The notes: generated from the letters alone by a model not told the origin. A stretch of DNA of 64,000 bases from Nitrospiraceae bacterium (GCA_020632595.1 JACKFF010000011.1:94198-158197); one strand, 5' to 3'. Positions 46,241-55,777 are shown, counted from the first letter of the stretch. Made by a program: numbers and translations.

Positions 46241-47158
46241 ATGTTAACCAGTGTTTTGATGATCATGCAGAAAAAGGACCTGAGCAACCCATTCCGATCC
46301 CTCAAGCGATTCACGCTTGTCCGCCTTGCTTCAATTTTTCTGGGTAATATTGGTTACGCATGCTGGCGACGTCACCACTGGGATGGTCGCTTCTCATCGT
46401 ATTATGCCCATGCCAGCGCGAAGAGCCTGGAAAAAGGGAAAGTCCCTCACATCATGCACAGGAAGCGCCATGGGCCGGCCGCTATTCTCGCAGGCGGAAA
46501 AATGCTGCCACCGTCTCAACCTCAACAGCATGGACGCTATGCCTTCAAGAAAATAGTAGAACTCGGCCTTCAACCGCATGACATGTGTGTTGATTTTGGT
46601 TGCGGCCGCCTTCGCGTCGGACAGCATCTCATCGGCTATCTCCAACCCAACCGATATTGGGGCCTTGATGTGACCGACCGGTTTTTTCAACATGGACTGA
46701 ATCTGCTCGAGCACGGAACCATTCAAGCCAAAACTCCTCACCTGGGTGTCATTGCGGAACCACTGCTCAAACAGCTCACACATCTGAAGCCCGATTACCT
46801 CATTTGTGTGTCGGTGATCAAGCACGTCCCGCCGCACGAGTTGAGTGCCTTCTTCGACAAATTACTGCGATTAATGGCGGCTCAGACCAGACTTCTCTTA
46901 TTTTTTGACGAGGCCTCCTCGGATATCAGAACTGAATCCAAGTCCTGGGCTTACTCTGTTGCGAACCTCACCGACCACATACTCAGACGACATCCTCACG
47001 CACAGGTGTCCTGTCAGCCAGGGTCTCTCAAAGGTTGCATAGGAAAAATCGGATTTCGTCGATCTATCCTGATCATTGAGGAAGCCCAGGGGGAAAGACC
47101 GTCCTTACCGCAAAACCTCCGGCGTTCTTTCGTACCCGAAAGGATTCCCATTTGCTGA
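46241..47158 (+). CDS. SAM-dependent methyltransferase-like protein
   Basis: A 305-residue class I methyltransferase. Motif I is CVDFGCGRLRVGQHL with a following acidic motif (YWGLDVTDRF) and DYLICVSVIKHVPPHELSAF as the post-motif region. An N-terminal extension (~100 residues) holds a hydrophobic stretch (VRLASIFLGNIGYACW). Substrate unknown. A TTG at 46235 could add two residues. The stop overlaps the HAD gene start. Confidence 0.8.
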   Translation: MLTSVLMIMQKKDLSNPFRSLKRFTLVRLASIFLGNIGYACWRRHHWDGRFSSYYAHASAKSLEKGKVPHIMHRKRHGPAAILAGGKMLPPSQPQQHGRYAFKKIVELGLQPHDMCVDFGCGRLRVGQHLIGYLQPNRYWGLDVTDRFFQHGLNLLEHGTIQAKTPHLGVIAEPLLKQLTHLKPDYLICVSVIKHVPPHELSAFFDKLLRLMAAQTRLLLFFDEASSDIRTESKSWAYSVANLTDHILRRHPHAQVSCQPGSLKGCIGKIGFRRSILIIEEAQGERPSLPQNLRRSFVPERIPIC

Positions 47159-47862
47159 ACGATCACCCATTCAAGCAGGCCAGCCTTCATGGCCATGGCT
47201 GCGCCGGCAGGACCGAGATCTTTTGTGCTTTCGACGGAACGATCACGTGTCATGATGCCACCCTTGCGGTACTCGAAACCTACGCCTTGCCTGCCTGGCG
47301 GGAGTGGGAACAACGCCGGGTGAACGGGGAGATCTCGACTCAGGAATGCCTGTCTCGCCAGGTGGAACTTATCAGTGCCGATCGCGAGACACTTATTCGC
47401 TTTGCAGCCGACCTTCCCATTGATGAAGGCATTTTTGCGCTAGAACGCCAATGCGCAGAATACGACATTCCCCTCACCATAATCAGTGACGGACTCGATT
47501 TGCTGATCGAGGCGACCTTGCGGCGACATAACCTGTTACACATCCCCATCCTTTCCAATCATCTTTGTTGGGATCCAACAGGACGCCTGGTCCTCACCTA
47601 TCCTTTTTCCATGCCGGAATGCACAAGTCGTTCAGGCACCTGCAAGTGCGCGCTGGCTCAACTTATCGACAGGACGTGTTCCCACATCATCTACATCGGT
47701 GATAGCCAATCGGATCAATGCGTCTCGGAGAAGGTCCAGACGCTCTTTGCCAAGGGAACCCTTCAGGCATGGTGCCGGAACCAAATGGTTCCTTTTCGAT
47801 CCTTCGATACACTGACGGACGTGGCTGAACAAATTTTTTCTAAAAAGGTCTTCTTGTCATAA
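47152..47862 (+). CDS. MtnX-like HAD protein lacking the catalytic aspartate
   Basis: A 236-residue HAD-IB-type protein resembling MtnX phosphatases (VNGEISTQECLSRQVELI, IISDGLDLLI, IYIGDSQSDQC). Motif I reads FCAFDGTIT where the family has FCDFDGTIT, so the nucleophilic Asp is Ala26. Motif II (SDG), a basic motif III region and motif IV (GDSQSD) remain, suggesting a binding or regulatory pseudo-phosphatase unless the substitution is a sequencing error. The TTG start overlaps the methyltransferase stop and has AAAGGA seven bases upstream; there is no in-frame ATG nearby. Confidence 0.8.
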   Translation: MLNDHPFKQASLHGHGCAGRTEIFCAFDGTITCHDATLAVLETYALPAWREWEQRRVNGEISTQECLSRQVELISADRETLIRFAADLPIDEGIFALERQCAEYDIPLTIISDGLDLLIEATLRRHNLLHIPILSNHLCWDPTGRLVLTYPFSMPECTSRSGTCKCALAQLIDRTCSHIIYIGDSQSDQCVSEKVQTLFAKGTLQAWCRNQMVPFRSFDTLTDVAEQIFSKKVFLS

Positions 47863-48090
47863 GAATTTTTCCCGGTTCGGATTCGTGCAAACCAATTGCG
47901 AAAGAAACAAAATACGGCTCAGGAGAAAACACCCGACACTCCTCACGGATGCCGACATTCCCTTACGGATGTGGGGCTGGTCGGTCAATTGTGGATTTTG
48001 CAAGACGGGCTTCATTGAACATCAGCAAAGCTGAAAAGGGTCCAGGTTCGATTGGCTGTATTATCTCATTACCACATATAAGGAGGCGCG

Positions 48091-48960
48091 ATGAAATCAC
48101 ACGGGGCACTCTCTCTCGATCCCTTTCACGACATGCCCGGAAGGCAGGAAACCGATTTCGTCTGTATCACGGACTCGAAGGTGTTGGTCTATCTCATCCA
48201 TGGTATTACCGGTGCGCCGGTTGAGATGTCCTCCCTTTCCCGAAAGCTTTCTTGTGAAAACGGGTGGGACGTGAATGTGACGACCCTGCCGGGACACGGC
48301 ACCAATCTTTCCGGCCTCGGCCGCACCACCGAACAGGATTGGCGCGCACATGTCCAGCGGCAACTCTCCTTTATACGCGATCGCTATGAATATGTCTTTG
48401 CCGTAGGACTGGGCGCTGGAGCCCTTCTGGCACTAGAGGCCTCCACCGTGGTTCGGGTAGACGGTATTGGAGCGTTGTCGCCCACGTTCATCCATAACGG
48501 ATGGAATACTCCCTGGGCTCAGGTCCCGGAACGGAAGCCCTATCATGCCAGGGGCACTGTGCGTGGGCGGCCGCATGACTGGTGTGCAAGGGGAAAAGTG
48601 GCAAACGGGGCGGCAACGCCTCCTTCCTCTGCCACAACAATAGCCTATCCGGCCATTTCTTTGGGCACACTCACAGAAATCGATCGTCTCATCATGCGGG
48701 TTCTGCCCGGATTACACGATGTCACGACACCGACCGTCATTCTCCAGGCTCGTACAGACGATATGACCAACCCCCGCAATTCCTCCATTGTCTACAACGC
48801 CATCTCCTCACAAGACAGACTCCTGATTGTCTTGGACGACTGTTTTCACGTCGTTTCAGTTGGGGACCAGCAAGAAGCCGTGGCTGCCCATATGGCCCCG
48901 TTTTTCCGGTTGCACATGAAAACGGAATTCATCCCTCAGCAGATGATGGTGAACTTCTGA
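48091..48960 (+). CDS. Alpha/beta hydrolase-like protein lacking the serine nucleophile
   Basis: A 289-residue relative of carboxylesterases and monoglyceride lipases. The oxyanion region YLIHGITGAP, the TLPGHG strand, an acid-bearing ILQARTDDMTNP and the histidine segment DDCFHVVSVGDQ are conserved. The nucleophile elbow reads GLGAG (106-110) instead of GxSxG, so the catalytic Ser is Gly108. Strong ribosome binding site AAGGAGG. Like the HAD protein before it, it looks like a pseudo-enzyme, perhaps binding a lipid. Confidence 0.8.
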   Translation: MKSHGALSLDPFHDMPGRQETDFVCITDSKVLVYLIHGITGAPVEMSSLSRKLSCENGWDVNVTTLPGHGTNLSGLGRTTEQDWRAHVQRQLSFIRDRYEYVFAVGLGAGALLALEASTVVRVDGIGALSPTFIHNGWNTPWAQVPERKPYHARGTVRGRPHDWCARGKVANGAATPPSSATTIAYPAISLGTLTEIDRLIMRVLPGLHDVTTPTVILQARTDDMTNPRNSSIVYNAISSQDRLLIVLDDCFHVVSVGDQQEAVAAHMAPFFRLHMKTEFIPQQMMVNF

Positions 48961-49779
48961 TGAATCCTTAGCGAACAGCTGACGCCATGCACTCAATGAT
49001 TTTCCTCCCTCTTGCGATCCATCATTGCCACTTCCTCGGTCAAAACATTTGACGTCTTTGAGGGGAACGAAGGTTCGTCGCAATCATCGGACCGTCCCAA
49101 TCCCCCATGTTGATCCATCCTGAAAGATTTCTGCGCACCTTTTCTGCACACATCATTTCCATGATCTACATCGTTCACTGTTTCCCGCACCAGTGAAAAT
49201 ATCTGGAAATGCATTCAATGGTATTGAGGCCGGTACACATTTCTATCTTCACCTGGTTTTCCCTCATACTCAGGCGAGTGCCATCGCAGGTCAGCCTGAG
49301 TAACTTCCGGCCTATCAATCGGGGGGCACTCCCACGAGAGAATCTGTCTCGCACAACCGACAATCCCAAGGGCCCGGCTTTTGAACACGACTGGCACATT
49401 GGCTTTTTCTTTTTACCGGTAACAGCGTTTCCAGGCTTCAACGATTGTGTATTAGACACAACTCCCACGGCCTAAATCCGGGACTGGTCGCAGCCCACTT
49501 AAGATCCCCAATTCCATGCGATCCGGACGATCGCGATTTCAGAGTCTGCACTTATCCCAGGACACAATTTTGAAAACATCTTGACCTTCGTCAAAAATTT
49601 TTGATTTCCATACAAAACTTTCTTAACTCCTCGTTCAAATTTTCAATGTCCTTCCCGTTTTATTTTCCATAAATATTTGAATTTCTTGTCGATTCTTTCC
49701 GTTTTCAAACTGGCGTGATTTGTGCGAATCCGTTCATACCAGAAGCCATTAAATACGGACCATTTTCCTAGCCGATCGT
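48961..49779. other. 819-base intergenic region before hpnI
   Basis: No coding frame with family resemblance was found on either strand. The downstream third carries promoter D. An inverted repeat GCGATC-CGGAC-GATCGC at 49518-49534 lies 177 bases upstream of the -24 element and could be a regulator site. Confidence 0.55.
49595..49726 (+). promoter_or_regulatory. Sigma-54-type promoter D with upstream box
   Basis: The -24/-12 element TGGCGT-GATTT-GTGCG is at 49711-49726 (GG-N10-GC). The AT-rich box (AAATTTTTGAT, seven bases, CAAAAC) at 49595-49618 is 108 bases upstream, and an ATTTGAAT box is 35 bases upstream. The hpnI start codon is 54 bases past the -12 region. Confidence 0.75.
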
Positions 49780-51057
49780 ATGCTTACGTTTTCAATCTTC
49801 ACCTTGCTGTGTTTAGTTTCTGTCGTCTGTGGATCCATCTATGCGGTGCTCTGTTTGGCGAGCGTCATTCGTTTGTCCTCCAGGCCTCTTAGCACCAGTC
49901 AGCACAACTTTTGTGAATGGCCTTCCGTGAGCATTCTCAAGCCTATTTGCGGTTTGGAAAAAAATCTCCGCACGAATCTCCGTTCCACGTGCATGCAAGA
50001 TTACCCGGACTTTCAGGTTGTTCTTTCGGTGCAACATCCTGGCGATCCGGCAATCCCGTTATTATATGAAATTCAAAGGGAATTCGGACGAAAACGAGTC
50101 ACTGTGTCTATTGGACATTATCGCATTGGCCCAAATGGAAAAATTAACAATTTGACGGGCGGGCTGAAACATGCCCGACACGATATTCTGGTTATCAGTG
50201 ACAGCGACATCCAACTCAGGCCCGATTATCTCAAAACTATCGTCCGGCCTCTTGCCGATCCCAACGTGGGGTATGTCTGCACCTTGTACAAGGCCGTCAG
50301 GGCACAAACCTGGTGGGAGAAGATGGAACTGCTAACCATCAATACCGAACTGATCCCCAATATGATGTTTGCGCTCGTCACGGGAGCGTCCCGTTTTTGC
50401 GTGGGAGCATCCACCGCGTTACGGCGCTCAACTCTCACCGCAATTGGAGGATTCGAAAATCTGGCAGATTATCTCGCAGAAGATTATGAAATGGGTCGTC
50501 GGATCTGTCACAGAGGACAACGAATGGTCATCCTTCCCTATTTGGTGGAAACCATTGTCGACCTTCAAACCCCACGCACATGGTGGAACCACTGGGTTCG
50601 CATGGATCAATCCCAACGTGCTGTTCGCCCGATGGCTCTGTTTGCCACCGTATTTATTAAACCTATCCCCTTCGCCGGTCTCTATGTCCTACTTTCCGGC
50701 GGGTCCCGGGTGGGATGGATCATCTTTGGTCTCACCATGGCCATCCGCTTCATGACGACAGGGATGATTCTGAAATACTGGCTTCATGATCGAGAGGGCC
50801 TACGAAGTTTATGGTTATTACCTATCCGGGATATTGCGGGGCTGGCACCATGGGCATTGGCTTTTGCCCAACGAACCACAAACTGGCGTCATTCAATATG
50901 CATGCTGACGGCCCATGGCCGGATAACCGCAAGGAAGCCTATTGAAGAATCTCGTGAACAAAACTTTCTCACCAAAGCCCATCTCATGGTCCAGACCCTC
51001 ACAACAAAACCAAGCCATGAAAGGAGTCGAGATGCTCAACGGCAAAATTATATCTGA
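49780..51057 (+). CDS. hpnI: Hopanoid biosynthesis glycosyltransferase HpnI
   Basis: A 425-residue membrane glycosyltransferase related to ceramide glucosyltransferases (GT21-like). It has an N-terminal membrane segment, SILKPICGLEKNLRTNL, QVVLSVQHPGDPA, the donor-site VISDSDIQLRPDYL (DxD-like) and EDYEMGRRI, then C-terminal membrane segments. The usual R/QxxRW motif reads QSQRA. HpnI transfers N-acetylglucosamine to bacteriohopanetetrol, upstream of HpnK and HpnJ. The last ~50 residues are non-conserved-looking and hydrophilic. It has its own sigma-54-type promoter. Confidence 0.9.
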   Translation: MLTFSIFTLLCLVSVVCGSIYAVLCLASVIRLSSRPLSTSQHNFCEWPSVSILKPICGLEKNLRTNLRSTCMQDYPDFQVVLSVQHPGDPAIPLLYEIQREFGRKRVTVSIGHYRIGPNGKINNLTGGLKHARHDILVISDSDIQLRPDYLKTIVRPLADPNVGYVCTLYKAVRAQTWWEKMELLTINTELIPNMMFALVTGASRFCVGASTALRRSTLTAIGGFENLADYLAEDYEMGRRICHRGQRMVILPYLVETIVDLQTPRTWWNHWVRMDQSQRAVRPMALFATVFIKPIPFAGLYVLLSGGSRVGWIIFGLTMAIRFMTTGMILKYWLHDREGLRSLWLLPIRDIAGLAPWALAFAQRTTNWRHSICMLTAHGRITARKPIEESREQNFLTKAHLMVQTLTTKPSHERSRDAQRQNYI

Positions 51058-51265
51058 ATGTATTTTTGCAGAATCTGTCTATATCGTGAGACGCCTCATT
51101 ATCCGCCTCTCAACAGGCCGAAAGCCCGATAGCCTTCATGGTCACTTTCGTGGACGACTCCAAGCAAACAATCGCCTGGCTTCGAAACACATGAGGTATA
51201 CCTATCAAGAAGGAGTGTCGGATCGGCGTGGGGATCTCTGTTGTGGCGGAATCATTCCTCATTGA
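51032..51265 (+). CDS. Possible small protein (77 aa) overlapping the end of hpnI
   Basis: An ATG with AAGGAG five bases upstream opens a 77-codon frame (MLNGKIISECIFAESVYIV..., basic, no membrane segment). It overlaps the last 26 bases of hpnI in another frame. The good ribosome binding site is the only support; no family is recognised. The rest of 51058-51505 holds no other feature. Confidence 0.3.
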   Translation: MLNGKIISECIFAESVYIVRRLIIRLSTGRKPDSLHGHFRGRLQANNRLASKHMRYTYQEGVSDRRGDLCCGGIIPH

Positions 51266-51505
51266 GACCACCGATAGCCATCGGTGGAACGTTCGCGACA
51301 ATACCCATGTCCGACCCTATTGCCCTTGGCGAACTATGAGGAAATTTGAACAGACGATGCCCGGTCTTTTGAGCATAAGGCACACCGGTCATTTTCCAGG
51401 CTTAAGCTGATGAGCGAGGGAGGACATTCTTTCCTCAAAAGTCAGTGAGCACGAGAGTCCCGGACTATCCACCCACTCATCATCCGGCAATCAATTGGAA
51501 TAGGA

Positions 51506-53785
51506 ATGATGAATCGAGTTCTTGGCCCAGAGAATCTTTTCCGGCTCTACAAGCATCCCCGATCGTTTTCTTATCTGTTGAGCTGGTGGGGAGTGGTTCT
51601 GATCGGCATTCAACAAGCCGAACGGTGGTTTCTCCTTCCTCACGTCATAGCCAGAGAGCCCCCGACAAGCAGTCTCTTGGGCAAGACTCTTCTCGTGGGA
51701 GCCCTCAGTGACGGCGTGACGGCAAGTGCGGGAATCCTTCTGGCTATGACTCTCGCCCTGTCCGGCATACCCTTTTGCTTGTTTCTGGAAAGACCTCCTG
51801 GATTCAAACGTTTGATTTCCGCCTATCAACGGACGCTTCAGTGGGCACTCATACTGATAGGTGCACTCTTCTTGATGAGTGCTATGGTGGACGTTTCCTA
51901 CTATCGTCTATTTCACCATCATCTCAACTTTCCTTTCTTTGAATACGTGGATGAAGCCTTTCAAGCCAGCCGGCACCGTACGGAATCTCAAGGCTTCAAC
52001 CAAACCATCGCGGAATTGGCTGAAGCCGGCAGTTGGCTGCGGTATCTCATCACATTTTTTCTTCTCCTCGCTTTGACCATCCTGACAGGAATCTGGGGAA
52101 TGAACCGCCTCTGGTCTCATTCAAAATTCGTCTATGCCCAAACCACTCACTTTCAGTTCCGGGCCGTCCTGATTGCCGTTCCATTTGCTATTGGAACTGC
52201 CACCTGGAGTCCCTTGGATCTTCCACAGGCTGTTACCCTGCAAATTGAAAGCACGGCTTATCATGGTTTAGCTCAAAATCCAATCCTCGCTGCCTCACTC
52301 CCGCTTCAGGAGTACATCCGATCCCGAGAGAATTGGACCCCGGCGCCGCTTCCCCGGCCCATGAGTGCAAACGAAGCCTTAACCGCCACCCGCCAGATTA
52401 TCGCTCCATCGGCACGGTGGCCATCCCCACAATTTCCCCTGATCAAAGAACTAACCTCCATCCCCTCATTCATCCTTCCCTCACGAGTGAATATCATCTT
52501 ATTATTGGTAGAAGGTCTCGACCGACGTTTTCTGGGAAAAAACCTATCCCTGTCAAATCCCGCCCAGGAGGGAACGAATCTTCCCTCTAGAATTTCTCTC
52601 ACTCCATTTCTTGATTCCCTGCGTCAGGACAGTGTGTATTTTGAACATTTCTTCAGCAATGGGGTGCAAACCACCCGAGGCCTCCTGGCCACGCTATGCT
52701 CAGTGTTCCCGAGGCAGGGAACGGCCGTCATCAAGACACGCAACACACATGAGTATCTCTGCTTTCCCTCCGTGCTACAGAAGGCCGGGTACCGGACGGA
52801 AATGATGATAGGCCTCGATAGCGATATCCCAGGTTCACGTATATTTTTAGCCAGAAATGGCATCGAGCAGATCTCCGGTGGTCAGGACTTTCCTGCGGGT
52901 ATGGAGCGAATGGGCATTGGCCTCACGGACGGCGCATTGCTGGATGGCCTGTCCCAACGAGTCGCCGAATTGCACCAGCAGCCCGAACCCTATTTCCTTG
53001 CGGCCCTCACGACCGGCACCCACCATCCTTTCACAATTCCCTGGCGGCACACTGAGGTTCGGGCATTACACGATCAGCCTGATCCCTACCTGGCAGCTCT
53101 TCGAAATTTTGATCTCGAATTTTCCCGGGTGTTTACCCACCTCAAACATGACGGGCTGCTGGCCAACACCATACTCTTCATCCTGGGAGACCATGGCCGG
53201 CATGAACCTGTAGGTTCCACGGAAGGCGAACGCGTGGCTGGACATTTTTCGATCCCACTGTTCATCTGGATGGATGAGCCGCTCAGAACGCAACTCCGGA
53301 TCGTGCCCCAAACCGTGACCACCGTTGGCAGTCAGGTAGATATCGCACCGACGATATTATCCCTCACGAATCTGACCCCGAACCGCACCCCTTTTATGGG
53401 AAAGGATTTGAGTTGCCTCCTCATCAAGCACTGTTTGTCGGATAACCGGGCGTATCTTAGCAATATGTATGATGATGCGATTGGGCTCGCCGATCATCAA
53501 GGAGTCTGGTGGTATGCGTTTGATACCGGATTGCTCAATCATACCGATCTGGATCTGCAGACACCCGTCAGGCACCCTTCCCTTGAAGAAACTGATGCGG
53601 CGCATGCCTATCGCTCCATGATTGGTCTCTATCTCACCGCCAATACTCTCATCGAACACAATCGGATCTGGTCGTGGGGGCAATTCGACTCACCATTCAC
53701 CCCACCCGGAGCCTTCCGTTCTGTATCGCCAACTCACGTCTCTGCTTCGACTCCTGGAGAGACCCACCTTCTCCAATATGAATGA
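51506..53785 (+). CDS. LtaS-like membrane protein with sulfatase-fold domain
   Basis: A 759-residue protein with about five N-terminal membrane segments (~25-220) and a large extracytoplasmic domain of the sulfatase/phosphoglycerol-transferase fold. Metal-site motifs include LLLVEGLDRRF (E336) and ILGDHGRHE (D562, H563); the nucleophile Thr probably lies in NGVQTTRGLLATL. Gram-negative relatives transfer phosphoglycerol or phosphoethanolamine to envelope glycans. Preceded by GGAATAGGA and two ATGs. Followed closely by an Omp85-type barrel gene, suggesting an envelope operon. Confidence 0.85.
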   Translation: MMNRVLGPENLFRLYKHPRSFSYLLSWWGVVLIGIQQAERWFLLPHVIAREPPTSSLLGKTLLVGALSDGVTASAGILLAMTLALSGIPFCLFLERPPGFKRLISAYQRTLQWALILIGALFLMSAMVDVSYYRLFHHHLNFPFFEYVDEAFQASRHRTESQGFNQTIAELAEAGSWLRYLITFFLLLALTILTGIWGMNRLWSHSKFVYAQTTHFQFRAVLIAVPFAIGTATWSPLDLPQAVTLQIESTAYHGLAQNPILAASLPLQEYIRSRENWTPAPLPRPMSANEALTATRQIIAPSARWPSPQFPLIKELTSIPSFILPSRVNIILLLVEGLDRRFLGKNLSLSNPAQEGTNLPSRISLTPFLDSLRQDSVYFEHFFSNGVQTTRGLLATLCSVFPRQGTAVIKTRNTHEYLCFPSVLQKAGYRTEMMIGLDSDIPGSRIFLARNGIEQISGGQDFPAGMERMGIGLTDGALLDGLSQRVAELHQQPEPYFLAALTTGTHHPFTIPWRHTEVRALHDQPDPYLAALRNFDLEFSRVFTHLKHDGLLANTILFILGDHGRHEPVGSTEGERVAGHFSIPLFIWMDEPLRTQLRIVPQTVTTVGSQVDIAPTILSLTNLTPNRTPFMGKDLSCLLIKHCLSDNRAYLSNMYDDAIGLADHQGVWWYAFDTGLLNHTDLDLQTPVRHPSLEETDAAHAYRSMIGLYLTANTLIEHNRIWSWGQFDSPFTPPGAFRSVSPTHVSASTPGETHLLQYE

Positions 53786-53818
53786 ACATCATGACCACTT
53801 ATCCGAAAACTATGAGCC

Positions 53819-55189
53819 ATGCACCGACAATTTTCCAGGTCTTTAAACGGGATCATGACCGTCTTGATTTTTGTGGCGTGCGGATCGGGGCTTTCCCCCG
53901 ACATTTCCCTGGGACAAAACGCTCCTGTTCCGGGCCAGGCCTCTCAGGGGCGGCAGGAGCGATTTAAACACGATCCGGATTTTCCGGCACAGGGCACGGA
54001 AGAACAGAGAGAGGACACGAAGCGGGAAGAAGCCAAAGAAGAAGCAATCAGATCTCTTCCGACGAAGGGCGAATTTACGGTGTTGCCAGTCCCGGCTGTC
54101 GCGTACAGCCGCAATGAAGGGGCCTTTTACGGTTTCCTCGTCCCGATGCTCCAATCGAATGCAAACGGCCATTTAGAAGACATTATTGCTCCTCAATATC
54201 TGCATAATCAGTATACCGGCGAAACATTGACCATGAACTACTACGGATATCCGTCTGATACCACGCAATATCGCGCGATCCTATCCTATTCCACGAAGGT
54301 TCAGCGTGAAATCGATCTATCTTACAAAAATGTTGGGGCAGGGGGGGGGCGCTATATCCTGGCGGGACGGGCCTCCTGGTTTAAAAATCCCTTCCAACGA
54401 TTTTTTGGAATCGGGAGTCAAAGTGCTGAATCCAATGAGACCTCTTATACTTCAAACGAAATGCGGGTGGATCTCACTGCGGGCATCCATTTGGCTCAGG
54501 ATATGGCCCTCATGTGGAGCGAGCGGTTCCACCAGGTCCGCATCGACGACGGCATCATCAAGACTCTTCCCCACATTCAAGAGGATTTTCCAACCGTTAA
54601 CGGCATTGACGGAGCAGATATTTTGGGACATAAGCTCACATTTCGCTATGACACAAGGGACCGCCAACTCATTTCCACGCGGGGAACCTATTTGAACGTT
54701 TCCGTCGAATGGAATCAGAATGTCAAACAACATTCTGTGACGAACTGGTGGCGAACCACCGTTGATGCCCGCCATCTCGTCCCGCATTTCCATAACCGTC
54801 TGGTTTTTGTATCCCATTTGTACGCAGACACCGTCAATGGGGGAGCACCGCCCTTTTATGAACGCCCGACCTTAGGGGGAGAGGATTCTCTCCGAGCCTT
54901 TGGAAGAAGCCGATTCATTGACTCCACCGCCCTAGTGGTCAATCTGGAAGAGCGGGTGTTGATTCGACAACAAAAAATTTTCGGATATCTCCTGGATTTC
55001 CAAGTCGCGCCATTCATCGATATCGGTCGTGTCGGATCCCATTTCAGCAGCAACACCATCCTCCACCCTCAGGTCAATCCTGGGGTAGGATTCCGGTTCC
55101 TCGCCCACCCCCATATCGTAGGTCGGGTTGATGTGGCATATGGGAAGGATGGAGCCAATGTGTTTGCCGGATTGGATTATCCCTTTTAA
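53819..55189 (+). CDS. BamA/TamA-type (Omp85) outer-membrane barrel protein
   Basis: A 456-residue protein with a signal peptide, a charged linker (EEQREDTKREEAKEEA) and a C-terminal 16-strand-type barrel region. Typical elements are LTFRYDTRDRQLISTRGTYL, GGEDSLRAFGRSRF and VNLEERVLI, and the chain ends in Phe (LDYPF), as for outer-membrane barrels. No clear POTRA domains, so it is a short surface-antigen-like member, possibly exporting or inserting a lipid or protein. It begins 33 bases after the sulfatase-fold gene. Confidence 0.87.
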   Translation: MHRQFSRSLNGIMTVLIFVACGSGLSPDISLGQNAPVPGQASQGRQERFKHDPDFPAQGTEEQREDTKREEAKEEAIRSLPTKGEFTVLPVPAVAYSRNEGAFYGFLVPMLQSNANGHLEDIIAPQYLHNQYTGETLTMNYYGYPSDTTQYRAILSYSTKVQREIDLSYKNVGAGGGRYILAGRASWFKNPFQRFFGIGSQSAESNETSYTSNEMRVDLTAGIHLAQDMALMWSERFHQVRIDDGIIKTLPHIQEDFPTVNGIDGADILGHKLTFRYDTRDRQLISTRGTYLNVSVEWNQNVKQHSVTNWWRTTVDARHLVPHFHNRLVFVSHLYADTVNGGAPPFYERPTLGGEDSLRAFGRSRFIDSTALVVNLEERVLIRQQKIFGYLLDFQVAPFIDIGRVGSHFSSNTILHPQVNPGVGFRFLAHPHIVGRVDVAYGKDGANVFAGLDYPF

Positions 55190-55219
55190 GATAAGAAACC
55201 GTTTCTTGAAGGACCGAGC

Positions 55220-55777
55220 ATGAAAAAACATTTAGCCACAGAAGCCATCATGAACAGATACGTCTATCGTCCTGTCTACCTGGTCATGGTCTTGATACTT
55301 ACGGGATGCTCCTTTTCGTATTTTAACGCCGCCACCATCGGCGACACGGAAAAGATGTTGACTCTCCTCGATGAGGGAATTGACGTCAACACCACCTTTC
55401 CCATTGTCAGGACTCACGCGCTTATGGTGGCGGCCGCATTCGGTCATGTGGACACGGTCCGCGCACTTATTGAAAGAGGAGCTGACGTCAATGCGAAGGA
55501 TTTGACAGGGTGGACTCCCCTGCATGCCGCAGCATTTAAAGGCAACATGCAAATCATTCGCCTTCTCCTTGAAAAAGGCGCGGTCGCTGAGCCATCAACC
55601 TGGTTTCTGGAAAGTCCGTGGGTCATGGCGGAGGAATTGGGATATCCGGCAATCGTTCCCATCCTGAAACAAGCTGAATGGCAAACGGTAGCAAGCCGCC
55701 ATTCCCTGCCCTGCATCGCCGTGGATTTCGGCACAACTCACGCCCCCAGCCCCACCTCTTCTCAACATGTCTGTTAA
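55220..55777 (+). CDS. Ankyrin-repeat lipoprotein
   Basis: A 185-residue protein with a lipoprotein signal (VMVLILTGCSF), so lipidated at the Cys near residue 31, followed by two to three ankyrin repeats (THALMVAAAFGHVDTVRALI, then DLTGWTPLHAAAFKGNMQII). Probably a periplasmic protein-interaction module. It follows the Omp85 gene by 30 bases and may be part of the same operon. Confidence 0.85.
   Translation: MKKHLATEAIMNRYVYRPVYLVMVLILTGCSFSYFNAATIGDTEKMLTLLDEGIDVNTTFPIVRTHALMVAAAFGHVDTVRALIERGADVNAKDLTGWTPLHAAAFKGNMQIIRLLLEKGAVAEPSTWFLESPWVMAEELGYPAIVPILKQAEWQTVASRHSLPCIAVDFGTTHAPSPTSSQHVC

Noticed and set aside
49209..49475. 88-codon frame upstream of hpnI
   Set aside because: No ribosome binding site, no family resemblance, and its codon pattern does not look coding.
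23139..55777. Exosortase/PEP-CTERM system controlled by a PrsK/PrsR-like pair
   Set aside because: The kinase/activator pair and sigma-54 sites recall that system, but no exosortase and no protein with a PEP-CTERM tail was found in the window.
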